The notes under the pieces are model-generated. The model did not search any database, was not told the DNA's origin, and worked only from the letters and a program-made list of their open reading frames with translations. Made by a program: the position numbers and the translations under genes. DNA of 64,000 bases from Aequoribacter fuscus (GTDB lineage Bacteria; Pseudomonadota; Gammaproteobacteria; Pseudomonadales; Halieaceae): positions 1,364,001 through 1,428,000 of the forward strand of contig NZ_CP036423.1 in the NCBI RefSeq assembly GCF_009910365.1, in the 5' to 3' direction. This document shows, one piece after another, positions 25,665 to 36,822 of this stretch (positions are counted from its first letter, which is position 1; every line of letters begins with the position of its first letter).

Positions 25665-26168
25665 ATGGACTCGGATATCGACTTGATAAACAAGACCCTA
25701 AGCGGTGGTAGTCATCACTATGGGGTCTTGATACAGCGATACGCCGATTATTTGTTTGGCTTGGGTATGCGATTAACCACAGGTAATCGCAGCCTGGCAG
25801 AAGATATCTCCCAACAAACGTTCCTAAAGTCTTACACGTATTTAGCGAGTTTCGATACCCGTAAAAGCTATAAGCACTGGTTAACCGGTATTGCAGTCAA
25901 CTGTTTCAAAGACGCGCTTAAGCAGCAACCGTCACACATTGATATCGATACCGTCAGTGAGCCCTCGCACGAGCCGGAGCTCGGCGAGGACTCTGAGTTT
26001 TTCCGGTTAATACGGCCGTTAGAGCCAGAAGATCGTGCGCTGTTCACTTTGCGATACGTGTACGACCATACGGTGGACGAAATAGCGCAGCTCACGAGTT
26101 TAAAAGCTGGAACGGTTAAATCTAAACTGAGTCGAGCGATGGAGGTATTGCGACAATGCCATGCGTAA
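25665..26168 (+). CDS. ECF-type RNA polymerase sigma factor
   Basis: 167 residues. Sigma region 2 spans the first 80 residues (VLIQRYADYLFGLGMRLT, AEDISQQTFLKSYTYL) and region 4 the last 60 (LRYVYDHTVDEIAQLTSLKAGTVKSKLSRAMEVLRQ), joined by an acidic linker; there is no region 1 or 3. It would redirect RNA polymerase in response to an unidentified signal. It sits between two small membrane-protein genes, and the downstream one (26211-26537) occupies the usual anti-sigma position. Region 2 is somewhat divergent. Confidence 0.88.
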   Translation: MDSDIDLINKTLSGGSHHYGVLIQRYADYLFGLGMRLTTGNRSLAEDISQQTFLKSYTYLASFDTRKSYKHWLTGIAVNCFKDALKQQPSHIDIDTVSEPSHEPELGEDSEFFRLIRPLEPEDRALFTLRYVYDHTVDEIAQLTSLKAGTVKSKLSRAMEVLRQCHA

Positions 26169-26210
26169 ATTTACTCAGCCACGGTGTGGCTGTCAGCGGA
26201 GGTGATTACC

Positions 26211-26537
26211 ATGCGATCTATTGAAGACATCATCGCCCAAGAAAAAGACGTGCAGTACCAGCAGCGCAACAAAGAGCTGTTCAGTTACTACACGTTAACG
26301 CTTATTGCTCAAGATCAGGCTGCGAAACGACTTCGGCAGCGACTGAAGTGGGCACTTTGGTTTTTGTTGCCCGCACTCGTCGGTTTATTGATGAGTCCCG
26401 CTACCGGTTGGATCATGACGTGGGTCGGCACGTTCTCGGGCGTGAACGTGGTGCGGGTGATATTGATGGCCGCGGCGAGTTATACCGTAGCGGGTTTGTG
26501 TGTGTTTGGTTTGAAGAGAGCGCGCCTGTTTTCTTAA
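26211..26537 (+). CDS. Small two-helix membrane protein after ECF sigma gene, possible anti-sigma
   Basis: 108 residues with a cytoplasmic N-terminal half (MRSIEDIIAQEKDVQYQQRN) and two membrane helices (LWFLLPALVGLLMSP, VVRVILMAAASYTVAGLCVFGL). No zinc-binding HxxxCxxC anti-sigma motif is present, so an anti-sigma role rests only on gene order. ATG 26211 has the strong GGAGGTGAT 6 bp upstream and was preferred to an upstream in-frame start at 26184. Confidence 0.65.
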   Translation: MRSIEDIIAQEKDVQYQQRNKELFSYYTLTLIAQDQAAKRLRQRLKWALWFLLPALVGLLMSPATGWIMTWVGTFSGVNVVRVILMAAASYTVAGLCVFGLKRARLFS

Positions 26538-26552
26538 TGTTGAAGATGGTCC

Positions 26553-28079
26553 TTATTGTAGAGTTGGGTAATCTTCGCGCAACTGCTGCAAAAGAGAACT
26601 GGCCATCATGTATCCAACCGCTAAGAGTGGCAGCGATACGATGATCGTAGCCGATAAAATCACCTTCAATGAGCCTTCCACGAACATCAATGAAATTGGA
26701 ATAATGCCCAAAGCGACGGCCCAGAATACCCGCAAGTAGCGGGCCGGGTGGTGACCCACCGTTAGGTGTTTGGTCGAGACCGAGGCCAAGGTGTACGACG
26801 CAGAGTCGTAGGTCGTTGCCAAGAAGATGACTGCAACGATCAAAAAGACACACAGAGCCAGAGTACCCATCGGTAAGGATAAGAATACCTCTGTAATCGC
26901 GCGCGCTTCTTGCCCTGCGGCGATCAGTTCTGACAGGGGAACAAGATTTGAAAGCTCTAAGTGCAGTGCATAGTTACCAAAAATAATAAAAAATAACCAA
27001 GCACCCAAGCTACCAAAGCATAACATGCCAAATACCACTTGTTTTATGGTTCTGCCGTGGCTGATTCGCGTGACAAAAATGCCGACGAAGGGGCCATAAG
27101 CTACCCACCAAGCCCAATAAAAAATGGTCCAGTTCTCGACAAATCCAGTGTTTTCGATCGGGTCTGTCCAAGTTAGCATGTGTAAAAAGTTTTGTAGAAC
27201 CAAACCAATGCTGTTGGTACCTACTTTTAGAATGAATAAACTCGGACCAACAGCAAGTACAAAAAACAACAGCGTGAATGCCAGCCAGGTATTTAGGTCT
27301 GCTAGTCGTTTAAAGCCTTTGTCCAACCCAAGCCACGCGCTGGTGCCGAATATGGCGATACAAAATACCACACAGAATACTTCTAGCCAGAAGGTGTGAG
27401 ATAGCCCGCTTAGCTCTGCAAAACTCGCTGCCATCATGGGCGTGCTTAAACCTAGAGAAGTGCCAGAGCCACCAATTAAATTAAGCATATACAAAAAATC
27501 GATGAATCGGCCGCGCTTACTCTCGACGCCACGAGGTAAGTACTTTAAACACGCGGTGCTTAAGCGCAAATAGGGTACGTTGCGACGATAGTAGGGGTAG
27601 GCGATGGCGATGGCAGGTAAGCAATAAAACGCCCAAGCACTAATGCCCCAGTGGAATAGGCCATATGTTGCGGCCCATTCTGTGGCTTCGGTGGAACGCG
27701 GTGTCATACCAAAGGGCGGTGCGTCTAAATAGTAACCCCACTCTATGACTGCCCAATACAACATGCCAGCGCCGACACCGCTGCAAAAAATCATGGCCAC
27801 CCAGCTTAGCGTACCGTATTCGGGGCGGGAGTCGGGCGCACCCAAACGCACCGAACCAAACCTGCCCAAGCCTAGATACAACAGAAAAATAAGGGCTGCA
27901 ATGCCATACCACAAGTACAGCAGGCCAAGATTCGTGGTCAGGTAATCGTAAATTTGCTCGACAATTCTAGCAGAAGCCTGAGGGGCCAATAATAAAGGTG
28001 CTGCAACGCCTAAAATGCACAGAATAGTTGCAGTAAAAGTCCATTTATCAACCGACTGTGGAGGGGTATCTGTGCTCAT
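26553..28079 (-). CDS. BCCT family betaine/carnitine/choline-type transporter
   Basis: A 508-residue, twelve-helix secondary transporter. The family signature is clear: FCSGVGAGMLYWAVIEW in the helix 3-4 region and the Trp-rich WTIFYWAWWVAYGPFVGIFVTRISHGRTI with the amphipathic segment after it. BCCT proteins import trimethylammonium or related sulfonium compounds. Substrate cannot be assigned. It is the last gene of a minus-strand set after an esterase, an MDR reductase and an SDR, so it may feed a catabolic route for an ester of a betaine-like compound rather than serve osmoprotection only; this is inference. Confidence 0.92.
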   Translation of the reverse strand: MSTDTPPQSVDKWTFTATILCILGVAAPLLLAPQASARIVEQIYDYLTTNLGLLYLWYGIAALIFLLYLGLGRFGSVRLGAPDSRPEYGTLSWVAMIFCSGVGAGMLYWAVIEWGYYLDAPPFGMTPRSTEATEWAATYGLFHWGISAWAFYCLPAIAIAYPYYRRNVPYLRLSTACLKYLPRGVESKRGRFIDFLYMLNLIGGSGTSLGLSTPMMAASFAELSGLSHTFWLEVFCVVFCIAIFGTSAWLGLDKGFKRLADLNTWLAFTLLFFVLAVGPSLFILKVGTNSIGLVLQNFLHMLTWTDPIENTGFVENWTIFYWAWWVAYGPFVGIFVTRISHGRTIKQVVFGMLCFGSLGAWLFFIIFGNYALHLELSNLVPLSELIAAGQEARAITEVFLSLPMGTLALCVFLIVAVIFLATTYDSASYTLASVSTKHLTVGHHPARYLRVFWAVALGIIPISLMFVEGSLKVILSATIIVSLPLLAVGYMMASSLLQQLREDYPTLQ

Positions 28080-28091
28080 GGATGTTCCTTA

Positions 28092-29652
<1,561 letters not shown>

Positions 29653-29666
<14 letters not shown>

Positions 29667-30657
29667 TGCTTTCGTCGATTTTGATAACAACGCAGCCGCC
29701 AAAGCCACCTTGTTCGATTAACTCATGGGCGAGCGCTGGCTGGTTCATGGGGACACGGTGTGCTATCCGGTGCCGCATCCAGCCTTTATCTAAGGCATTA
29801 AACGTGTCGGCGACCGCCTGAGTTTTTGCAGTCTCGGGCATAGCGTATACGATGACCATACGAACTGTTAAGTCCATGAACATCATGTCTCGGAAGGGCA
29901 GCTGAGGAGCCGCAACTTGAGTGGACGAATAAGTGGCAATGGTGCCACCAATGCGTATGCATTTAAGCACTTCCGAGAGGTTGGCGCCAAACTCGACATC
30001 CACCACACGGTCGACCTTTTGGCCATAGGTTTGCTCTAGTACTTGGGTGCCCCAGTCTGTATCGCGATGATTCACAACTGCGTCAGCTCCAAGTGTCAGG
30101 CACAGGTCTCTGTCGGTGTCATTACTGGCGGTCGCAATTACCTTTGCGCCAGCGTTCTTGGCCCATTGAATAGCGTAGTAGCCCACGCGACCCGCGCCCC
30201 CGGTAATCAAAAGGGTGAGATCCTTAACGTCGCCATCAGCAAACACACAGCGATGCGCTGTCATAATCGGGATACCTATGCACGCTCCAATGGCTGGGTC
30301 GATGTGATCCGGTAATTTGGGGGCTCGCATAGAGTTTATTGCGATATATTCGGCGGTGGTGCCAAGTTGGCGCCCGTACTGACCTTGGTAGACGAACACC
30401 GTTTCACCCACGCGAGATTCCGCGACACCTTCACCCGCGGCAACGATCTTGCCCGCGCCATCGCTATTCGGTATCACCAAACCCGCGTCTAGCAGGTTTG
30501 GAAAGGCGCCAGCACGTTTTTTGACGTCCGAGGGGTTTACGCCTGCGTAAGCAAGTTTCACTAAAACCTCACCTGGTGCTGGTGTTGGGGTGGGTTGGTC
30601 GCCGTAAATCAGTACATCATTAGCGTTGCCAAATGTTTCAAACCAAACCGCTTTCAT
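29653..30657 (-). CDS. MDR-family quinone oxidoreductase-like reductase
   Basis: 334 residues of the medium-chain dehydrogenase/reductase family without the zinc-ligand cysteines of alcohol dehydrogenases, so a QOR/zeta-crystallin-type NADPH reductase. The N-terminal GroES-like domain has YAGVNPSDVKKRAG; the nucleotide fold contains LITGGAGRVGYYAIQWAKNAGAKVIAT. Members reduce quinones or enones and enoyl-thioesters; the actual substrate is unknown. It overlaps the esterase start by 14 bp and lies 43 bp after the SDR gene, giving an SDR-MDR-esterase-BCCT operon. Confidence 0.85.
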
Positions 30658-30700
30658 ACGTTAATGTCCTTTTGTAATCGGTAAGAGAGGATGCGAGTCA

Positions 30701-31534
30701 CTAGGGCTCTAACCAGTTCGATAAACCCTCTGTATGACCATCCACTGCAAGTGCTTGTCCCGAGATGTATCTAGCGCCCTCTGAACACAAAAACAAAACC
30801 GTATTGGCAATGTCCTCGGCATCCACGAATATGCGCATTGACGATTGGCGCTGGTAGACTTCGCGGATTGCCTGGGGTGTCATGCCTCGTTCTTGCGCGT
30901 CTCGTTCAATAACCCCATCAATTCTGGGTCCGCTAACACTGCCTGGGCAGATTGCATTAACGCGCACTCCCATGGGGCCCATTTCCATCGCCCACGTTTT
31001 TGTAAGGCCGATTAACGCCCATTTGGCCGCGGTATAAGCGCTGCGCATAGGAAAGCCAAATAATGCCGCGTTTGAGGCCATGTTTATTATGCAGCCCTTG
31101 TTCTGCTGTATTTGTGGGCTGCACAGGCGGGTCATGTAAAAGCAGCTACTCAGGCTGACAGCGATAGTCGTATCCCAGTTATCTGGGTCGGCGTCTTCGA
31201 CGCGCGCGGTATTGCCGGCTATCCCGACATTATTGACTAATACGTCGATACGGCCGTGTGATGTTATGCAGTCTGTGAAAACGCGCTCCGCATCGCTGGA
31301 CTTTCCTAGGTCCGCGACGGTGCCCGAAAGCGTTGGGTATTCGGTCTGCAGTTGCGTTAGCGCAGAGACATTGATGTCGGCAACATGCACGCGATAGTTG
31401 TTTTCAAGAAGTTTTTCGACAATGGCTTTGCCGATACCCGAAGCACCTGCTGTGACCAAAGCTACGAGAGAGTCACTCAAAGTAGTACCACCGTTATTAT
31501 AGTTAGTGATTGACGACACAACAAATTTTCTCAA
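30701..31534 (-). CDS. SDR family oxidoreductase
   Basis: A classical short-chain dehydrogenase of up to 277 residues: cofactor motif TAGASGIG, NNVGIAG, the active-site Ser in INMASNA, the catalytic YTAAK (SAYTAAKWALIG) and PGSVSGPRIDG with a downstream RIFVDAEDIAN. The first 18 residues before LSDSLVALVTAG are not conserved, so the true start could be a TTG at about residue 19. First gene of the minus-strand operon with the MDR, esterase and BCCT genes and divergent from a LysR regulator, which probably controls it. Confidence 0.86.
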   Translation of the reverse strand: MRKFVVSSITNYNNGGTTLSDSLVALVTAGASGIGKAIVEKLLENNYRVHVADINVSALTQLQTEYPTLSGTVADLGKSSDAERVFTDCITSHGRIDVLVNNVGIAGNTARVEDADPDNWDTTIAVSLSSCFYMTRLCSPQIQQNKGCIINMASNAALFGFPMRSAYTAAKWALIGLTKTWAMEMGPMGVRVNAICPGSVSGPRIDGVIERDAQERGMTPQAIREVYQRQSSMRIFVDAEDIANTVLFLCSEGARYISGQALAVDGHTEGLSNWLEP

Positions 31535-31574
31535 TCATAGACAGGCGCTACAAATGATATAAATGTGTAGTTCA

Positions 31575-31589
31575 ATGAAAATAATTCAT
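31575..31589. promoter_or_regulatory. Candidate LysR-type binding site (ATGAA-N5-TTCAT)
   Basis: A 15-bp interrupted palindrome in the 80-bp gap between the divergent SDR and LysR genes, matching the T-N11-A form common to LysR regulators. It would allow joint control of both promoters. Confidence 0.4.
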
Positions 31590-31614
31590 GTATCTGCTTG
31601 TGAGCGAGTAGCCT

Positions 31615-32553
31615 ATGAAATTGCGCCGACAGAAAAGAAAGCTACCCCCATTAAACGCTTTGAGGGCATTCGAAGCGGCCGCTCGCCACGGTAGTTTCAA
31701 ACTCGCCGCAGAGGAACTGTCGGTGTCGCAATCGGCTATTAGCCATCAAGTACGCTCCTTGGAAGAGTATTTGGGTGTTCATTTATTCGTCAGGCAAATT
31801 CGCGCGGTAGAGCTAAATCGCAAGGGCGCCATGTACTATCCCGTACTGCGAGATGCTTTGGATCGTATTTCGGATGCGACTGAACTTGTGGTCTCCGATC
31901 GCTTGTCGACAACGCTTACTGTTCAAGTGTATTCGACTTTTACGATACGGTGGTTGCTGCCACGATTAGCAGAATTTCAGCGCGCACATCCGAACCTGCA
32001 AGTTCGTTTACATACCTCGCAAGATGATGTGAATTTTGATCAAGACGACATTGATCTCGCCATTATGATCGGGCGCGCCTCGAATAGTCAGCTTCACTAC
32101 ACCCACTTATTCGATAGCGAGCTATTTCCAGTGTGTAGTCCCCAGTATCTTGAACGGCACGGAAGATTTCATGACCCTGCCGAAATTAGGGATCACCCCA
32201 TCTTGCAAGTTTATCCGTCAGCAGGCGATTGGCACGTGTGGCTAGAGTCGCAGGGCATAGACGCCGACGTTGTGCCAGAGTCTGGATTGCAATTCGAGTC
32301 TTACGATGTGGCTCTGTCATCGGCAGCTCAAGGCATGGGCATTGGGATAGGGCAGCAGCCTTACGTGGCTCATGACCTTGCGGTAGGAAGTTTGGTTGAA
32401 TTGTTCCCAGATAAGCGCGTTAAGAACCCCAACGCATGGTATTTGGTGGGCAGACACGAAAAGGCCGATATGCCAAAGATACAGGCATTTAGAGACTGGC
32501 TGTTAGGGGAAGTGGCTAACGACAGCTCGTTAAATGGTTTGGCATCGCGCTAG
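31615..32553 (+). CDS. LysR-family transcriptional regulator, GcvA-like
   Basis: 312 residues. An N-terminal winged helix-turn-helix with LPPLNALRAFEAAARHGSF and AAEELSVSQSAISHQVRSLEEYLG is followed by a substrate-binding domain (IRWLLPRLAEFQRAHPNLQVRLHTS). The PPLNALRAFEAAARH start is the GcvA/AmpR subgroup form. It is divergent from the SDR-MDR-esterase-BCCT operon and likely its regulator, with an unknown effector. The stop codon shares the palindrome CTAG with the convergent sulfotransferase stop. Confidence 0.9.
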   Translation: MKLRRQKRKLPPLNALRAFEAAARHGSFKLAAEELSVSQSAISHQVRSLEEYLGVHLFVRQIRAVELNRKGAMYYPVLRDALDRISDATELVVSDRLSTTLTVQVYSTFTIRWLLPRLAEFQRAHPNLQVRLHTSQDDVNFDQDDIDLAIMIGRASNSQLHYTHLFDSELFPVCSPQYLERHGRFHDPAEIRDHPILQVYPSAGDWHVWLESQGIDADVVPESGLQFESYDVALSSAAQGMGIGIGQQPYVAHDLAVGSLVELFPDKRVKNPNAWYLVGRHEKADMPKIQAFRDWLLGEVANDSSLNGLASR

Positions 32554-34130
32554 TTGTAGGGGTAGTGACCAACACTATCACCGAGCTCGGTCATCATGGG
32601 TTTTAACCAGGCTTCGTAAGGCTTCCAAGCGCCAATGCCTTTACGGTTGATGGGTTGGCGAACTTGTTCAGAGCTGGCGGTTCGCACGGGGCGCTGTGTT
32701 TCATGAAAATTTAAGCACGCCTCTTCAAACTCCAAACCGCAATAGGTCAGTAGGGCCCTAATTTCATGCTCGGGGTTTTCGATCATCGCCTCGTAGTGCA
32801 CCCGGTAAACAAAACCAGGAAACACCACATCCCAATGGTTCATCAAGCGCTCGTATTGGCGGTAGTAGTGTGCGATGCGTCGCTGGCTGTAGGTAAAGCC
32901 CTGACCGCTAGCGAATAATTGTTTGTAGCCGCTAAAGCAGCAGTCCATAGGGTTCCGTCTGGCGTCGATAACTTTTGCGTTAGGAATAATTTGATGTATC
33001 AGTCCTATGTGGCTGAAATTGTTCGGCATTTTGTCTATGAAATAGGGCTTTTGGGTCTGACGTTGCAGGCGCGTCTCATCGAGGTAGCGCTTTCCCAGGG
33101 CAGCGAGTTGCTGTTCATTGAGCTGCTCTAGTATTTCGGGATACTGAGATTTTGAGGATCTGTTGGTCTTGTTGGCTAAGCTCCGCGCAATGGCAATCAT
33201 ATTAGCCAACTCAGCGGTCCCCTCGACTTGAGAGTGCGAAGATAAAATTTGCTCAATGAGCGTAGAGCCGGCGCGCGGCAAGCCTACGATGAAGATAGGG
33301 TCTGGGGCGTGAAGCTCAGAACTCGCAAGAATCTGAAGACGCTCTGCCTGAAAAAAATCGATCAGTGCTTGCGTGTCTTGCTCGAACTGATCTGTGCTCC
33401 AGGGCACGGTTTTACTTTTGAGTTTGTTACCCTGCGCGAGCGCTGCCATCGCTTCCTGATACCGTTTTGCGTCTTCGAGTGCTTTCGCAAGAGCGAAGAG
33501 TAGGTGGTACGTCTTACGGTAATCGCCGCCGCTGGCTTTGAGCTGCTCCCGCATTGTTTCAAGCGCCGACTCACTAAAGCGATAGGTTTTTAGATTGGCT
33601 AAGCTCCAGCAGGCTTCGCCGTACTCGGGGCTAGATTCGGCAACTTTGCGATAAGTGTCTATCGCTGCTGTTTGGTCGCCAACGGCGCGTTGTGCGTGGC
33701 CCAGGCTGAGCCGCACGCTGGCATTAGTGGGGTCGTGAGCTAACAGCTCGGAAAAAATATCAATCGCCTGCTGATGCTGTGAGATTTCGGCCAAATTAGC
33801 GGCTTTAAGTGCTAAATACGCTGGGTTGTTAGGAGCGATATGCAGCAGTTTGTCGAGCTGCTCGATAGCCTCGGAAAAACGATGCCGTTTGTACAGAACG
33901 TTCGCATAGCTGTAGCGGCCCGCTGGGTAATCTGGCGCAAGTTTGACGCACTGAGCCAATAGATTTTCTGCGTCGCGCAGGGCGCCGAGTTCCAGGCCGA
34001 TTTCACCCAGCATCCGGATGGCGTTCACATCCCCAGGTTGCTCTTTTAGATAGGGCCTGAGAATAGCTTCAGCCGCGCCAAATTCATGTTTTGCGATATG
34101 TGCAGCTGCCTCCATAAGGGCAGGAGGCAA
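32550..34130 (-). CDS. TPR-sulfotransferase fusion protein
   Basis: 526 residues. The first 240 are tetratricopeptide repeats (AENLLAQCVKLAPDYPAGRY, AIEQLDKLLHIAPNNPAYLA, AIDIFSELLAHDPTNASVRL). A sulfotransferase domain follows, with the PAPS 5'-phosphosulfate loop FIVGLPRAGSTL (280-291) and the 3'-phosphate site DARRNPMDCCFSGYK (389-403). It would move sulfate from PAPS to an unknown acceptor, the TPR part probably recognising a protein. It is encoded just downstream of a TonB-dependent receptor on the same strand, an association seen in other TonB-rich proteobacteria. No signal peptide, so cytoplasmic. Confidence 0.87.
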   Translation of the reverse strand: MPPALMEAAAHIAKHEFGAAEAILRPYLKEQPGDVNAIRMLGEIGLELGALRDAENLLAQCVKLAPDYPAGRYSYANVLYKRHRFSEAIEQLDKLLHIAPNNPAYLALKAANLAEISQHQQAIDIFSELLAHDPTNASVRLSLGHAQRAVGDQTAAIDTYRKVAESSPEYGEACWSLANLKTYRFSESALETMREQLKASGGDYRKTYHLLFALAKALEDAKRYQEAMAALAQGNKLKSKTVPWSTDQFEQDTQALIDFFQAERLQILASSELHAPDPIFIVGLPRAGSTLIEQILSSHSQVEGTAELANMIAIARSLANKTNRSSKSQYPEILEQLNEQQLAALGKRYLDETRLQRQTQKPYFIDKMPNNFSHIGLIHQIIPNAKVIDARRNPMDCCFSGYKQLFASGQGFTYSQRRIAHYYRQYERLMNHWDVVFPGFVYRVHYEAMIENPEHEIRALLTYCGLEFEEACLNFHETQRPVRTASSEQVRQPINRKGIGAWKPYEAWLKPMMTELGDSVGHYPYN

Positions 34131-34197
34131 CTGGTGTCGCGTGATACTCGTAATAGGCCGTCTCCGACAACGTGATTGAATTTATGGTTTAGCGAAT

Positions 34198-36513
34198 TTA
34201 CTCGAATCGCATACCAAACCGCAGGCCTATGGTCCTAGGACGATTGACTGTCACTAATCGACGGATATCAGCGGTGTTAATATACAGCTCGGCTTCCTCG
34301 TTGAAGACATTACTGGCGAAGAGTTCCGCTGTCCAACCATTTTGCTCTAGCCCCAGTGACAGATTGGTCACGGTATACGAATCCATTTCTTCACGATTGC
34401 TCAGGAAAATGTCGTTGTACATGCTGTCGGTAAACGTTGTATTCGCCATGGCATAACCATCGCCGCCCATCCAGTCAAAGGTATAACGGGCGGTTAAGGC
34501 CCATTTGCTGTCGGGGGTAAAGGGCAGATCCTGACCACTTAGTGCATCGGGGGTACCATCGTTGCGGCTGTCATAGTCTTCGGTGAGCTCGGCCTTGTTA
34601 TACGCGTACGAGAAATTAAGCTCTAGTCGCTCGGTCGCCAAGAACGTGGTGTCTAGTTCAAAGCCTTGGCTCTCGGCTGTGCCAACGTTGTCTACCAAGC
34701 CAAGTAAGGAAATCGCCGGATTGAAGAATCCGAGCTGCATATCATCCCAGTCCATGCTGTAGACAGCGGCATTGAAGCGCATGCGGCCATCCATAAGGGT
34801 GCTTTTTAAACCAAGTTCATAGGCTGTAACGAAGTCGGCCTCATAAGTGGCGCCGAGCTGTTGGGTGCGGTTAGCCCCACCTGGACGATAACCCTCGCTA
34901 GCGGTTGCGTAGAGTAAGGTGTTGTCATCTACCTTATAGGAGACATTAAATTTGAACGTATTATCGCTGCCCTCGAATTTCGAATTTACGTTGTCGGGTG
35001 GACGAGTGTCGCTAAAAGCGTAACAGCAATCCGGCCACCACACGGTGCCGACGAAGCCGCTTAAGGTGGTTTCGCTGTCGAAGTCTCTAAATCCGAAGGT
35101 CGCGGTCAGTTGGTCGTTTAAATCGTAGCTGAATTCACCGAATACGGCGGTTTCTGAGTCTTCTCGAACCTGGTCTGTCTCAAAGTACAGGTCGTCGCGT
35201 ACCGCAGCCCCTGGATTGATGGGCGGAACACTCCACTGAGAGTCATACTTGGTTTCGTTTTTCATGTAAAACGCGCCCAGTATCCAGCGGAAGCGCTGGT
35301 CTTGAGCCGAAGTCAAACGTAACTCGTGCGTTTCGAACTTAATGTCGGTTTCGTTGATGAACTGTATGCTTGGGTCAACGCATGGACCAAAGTAAGAGCT
35401 ATAGCAGGTGTAGTAAGGTTCTACGTAACCACTGATCGAATAGGCAGAGTAATCGCTGTAAACCTCAAAATCACGGTCTAGATACGAGCCTGCGTAGGTT
35501 AAATCCGCAAATCCTAAGTCACCCTCGACAACCAATCCCATTTGGGTCCATTCGTCATCTTGGCGGTCATCAAAAAAGCGTGATACCTCAAGCGACCCAA
35601 GTGCATCAGGGTCATGGTCCCAGATACCATCGGTTTCGGTTTGTTGATGAATAGCCGATACCGTTGCGGTCCAGCTCTCGTCTAAGTCAACTTTGAGCGC
35701 AGCTCGTAATCCTGTTTTAGTTGACGTGTTGAAGTCTTTTTCAACGTACTGCGCGCTACTTTTCGTAATGCCACTAAGCGGGTAGGTAATGGTATCTGCA
35801 ACTGAGTCAATGTAGCCACCGTCCTCGTCGCGCCAGCCAACGACACGCAAGGCTGCGCTATCACTGAGAGGAATATTGACGAAACCCTCGACCATGTAAC
35901 CCGTATCACCATCGCTTATCGATTCAGCAGCAACATCAAAGCCCGCTTCGAAGCCGGAAGGGTCAGGTTTCTTGGTTATGATTCGCAAGTTGCCCGCCTG
36001 TGAAGCCGCGCCATACAGAGTGCCCTGAGGACCCATTAGCACCTCTATGCGCGCTACATCATAGACGTGCACATCAAGGTTTAGCCCGATTGCCGTGACA
36101 GGCTGTTCGTCTAAGTAAATTGCGACCGCTGGGCCTTGTAAAGACTGATTCGAGTTTCCGCCATCCGAGATGCCGCGCATGAATAGTTGAGCTTGGCCGG
36201 GGCGTCGTTGAGTAAAAGAGACCGAGGGGATCTGAGCGACATAGTCACCAAAGTTAGTCACATTTAAGGCGTCTAATTGGTCGCTGTTGATGGCGTTCAT
36301 GCTGATTGGCACGTCTTGCAAGCTTTCACTTCGCTTCTGTGCCGTAACGACCACCTCTTCGAGTTGGAGTTGAGCCAAGGCTGCCGGTGCCGCGAGCATA
36401 TTAGCACCAAGTGCTCCGATTAAGCTGGCCTGGAAGACTCTCTGGCTTAGGGTGGTTGTCTTAAATTTAGGACTATCTTTTGTGTTGAACAAAGAGGGGG
36501 ATTCCTTATTCAT
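34198..36513 (-). CDS. TonB-dependent outer-membrane receptor
   Basis: 771 residues. A long N-region and signal peptide (ASLIGALGANMLAAPAALA) precede the TonB-box-like LEEVVVTAQKRSESLQDVPIS, a plug domain with ARIEVLMGPQGTLYGAASQAGNLRI and a 22-strand barrel ending in an aromatic residue (GLRFGMRFE). The plug start is typical of the large group of receptors taking up organic substrates rather than siderophores. It is upstream of the TPR sulfotransferase on the same strand (67 bp). A 309-bp region upstream contains a pair of phased repeats that may be regulatory. Confidence 0.92.
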   Translation of the reverse strand: MNKESPSLFNTKDSPKFKTTTLSQRVFQASLIGALGANMLAAPAALAQLQLEEVVVTAQKRSESLQDVPISMNAINSDQLDALNVTNFGDYVAQIPSVSFTQRRPGQAQLFMRGISDGGNSNQSLQGPAVAIYLDEQPVTAIGLNLDVHVYDVARIEVLMGPQGTLYGAASQAGNLRIITKKPDPSGFEAGFDVAAESISDGDTGYMVEGFVNIPLSDSAALRVVGWRDEDGGYIDSVADTITYPLSGITKSSAQYVEKDFNTSTKTGLRAALKVDLDESWTATVSAIHQQTETDGIWDHDPDALGSLEVSRFFDDRQDDEWTQMGLVVEGDLGFADLTYAGSYLDRDFEVYSDYSAYSISGYVEPYYTCYSSYFGPCVDPSIQFINETDIKFETHELRLTSAQDQRFRWILGAFYMKNETKYDSQWSVPPINPGAAVRDDLYFETDQVREDSETAVFGEFSYDLNDQLTATFGFRDFDSETTLSGFVGTVWWPDCCYAFSDTRPPDNVNSKFEGSDNTFKFNVSYKVDDNTLLYATASEGYRPGGANRTQQLGATYEADFVTAYELGLKSTLMDGRMRFNAAVYSMDWDDMQLGFFNPAISLLGLVDNVGTAESQGFELDTTFLATERLELNFSYAYNKAELTEDYDSRNDGTPDALSGQDLPFTPDSKWALTARYTFDWMGGDGYAMANTTFTDSMYNDIFLSNREEMDSYTVTNLSLGLEQNGWTAELFASNVFNEEAELYINTADIRRLVTVNRPRTIGLRFGMRFE

Positions 36514-36822
36514 GCAAGTGCTCCTGCTATTTATGATTATTCGTAGTGTTTAATCTTGATCAGGGGCAGAATAAGCTTTGCGAGAAAAATGCGGCAAACG
36601 ATGATTTTTTCATGATGATTGAGTTTTTTTCATGCATGAGTGTTGCTTCTGTGGGTGCCCGTTCTAAGAGTTGGGCAAGCCTTGTGCGAAAAGGATAAGA
36701 TCTGTTGCCAAGTGCCGTTTGTGCGATAAATGAATTTGTCTCATTGCCGTGTCATTGTGCGACGAATTCCAATCCCCGTGTCCTAGTCGACATTAACAGC
36801 CTACAGTAAGAGGTGTACAGCG
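36514..36822. promoter_or_regulatory. Divergent intergenic region with phased TTTTTTCATG repeats
   Basis: 309 bp without a gene between the TonB receptor (minus) and the GFA gene (plus). TTTTTTCATG occurs at 36605-36614 and 36625-36634, exactly 20 bp apart, that is two helical turns. A regulator dimer or a bent upstream element is possible. No further structure seen. Confidence 0.4.
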
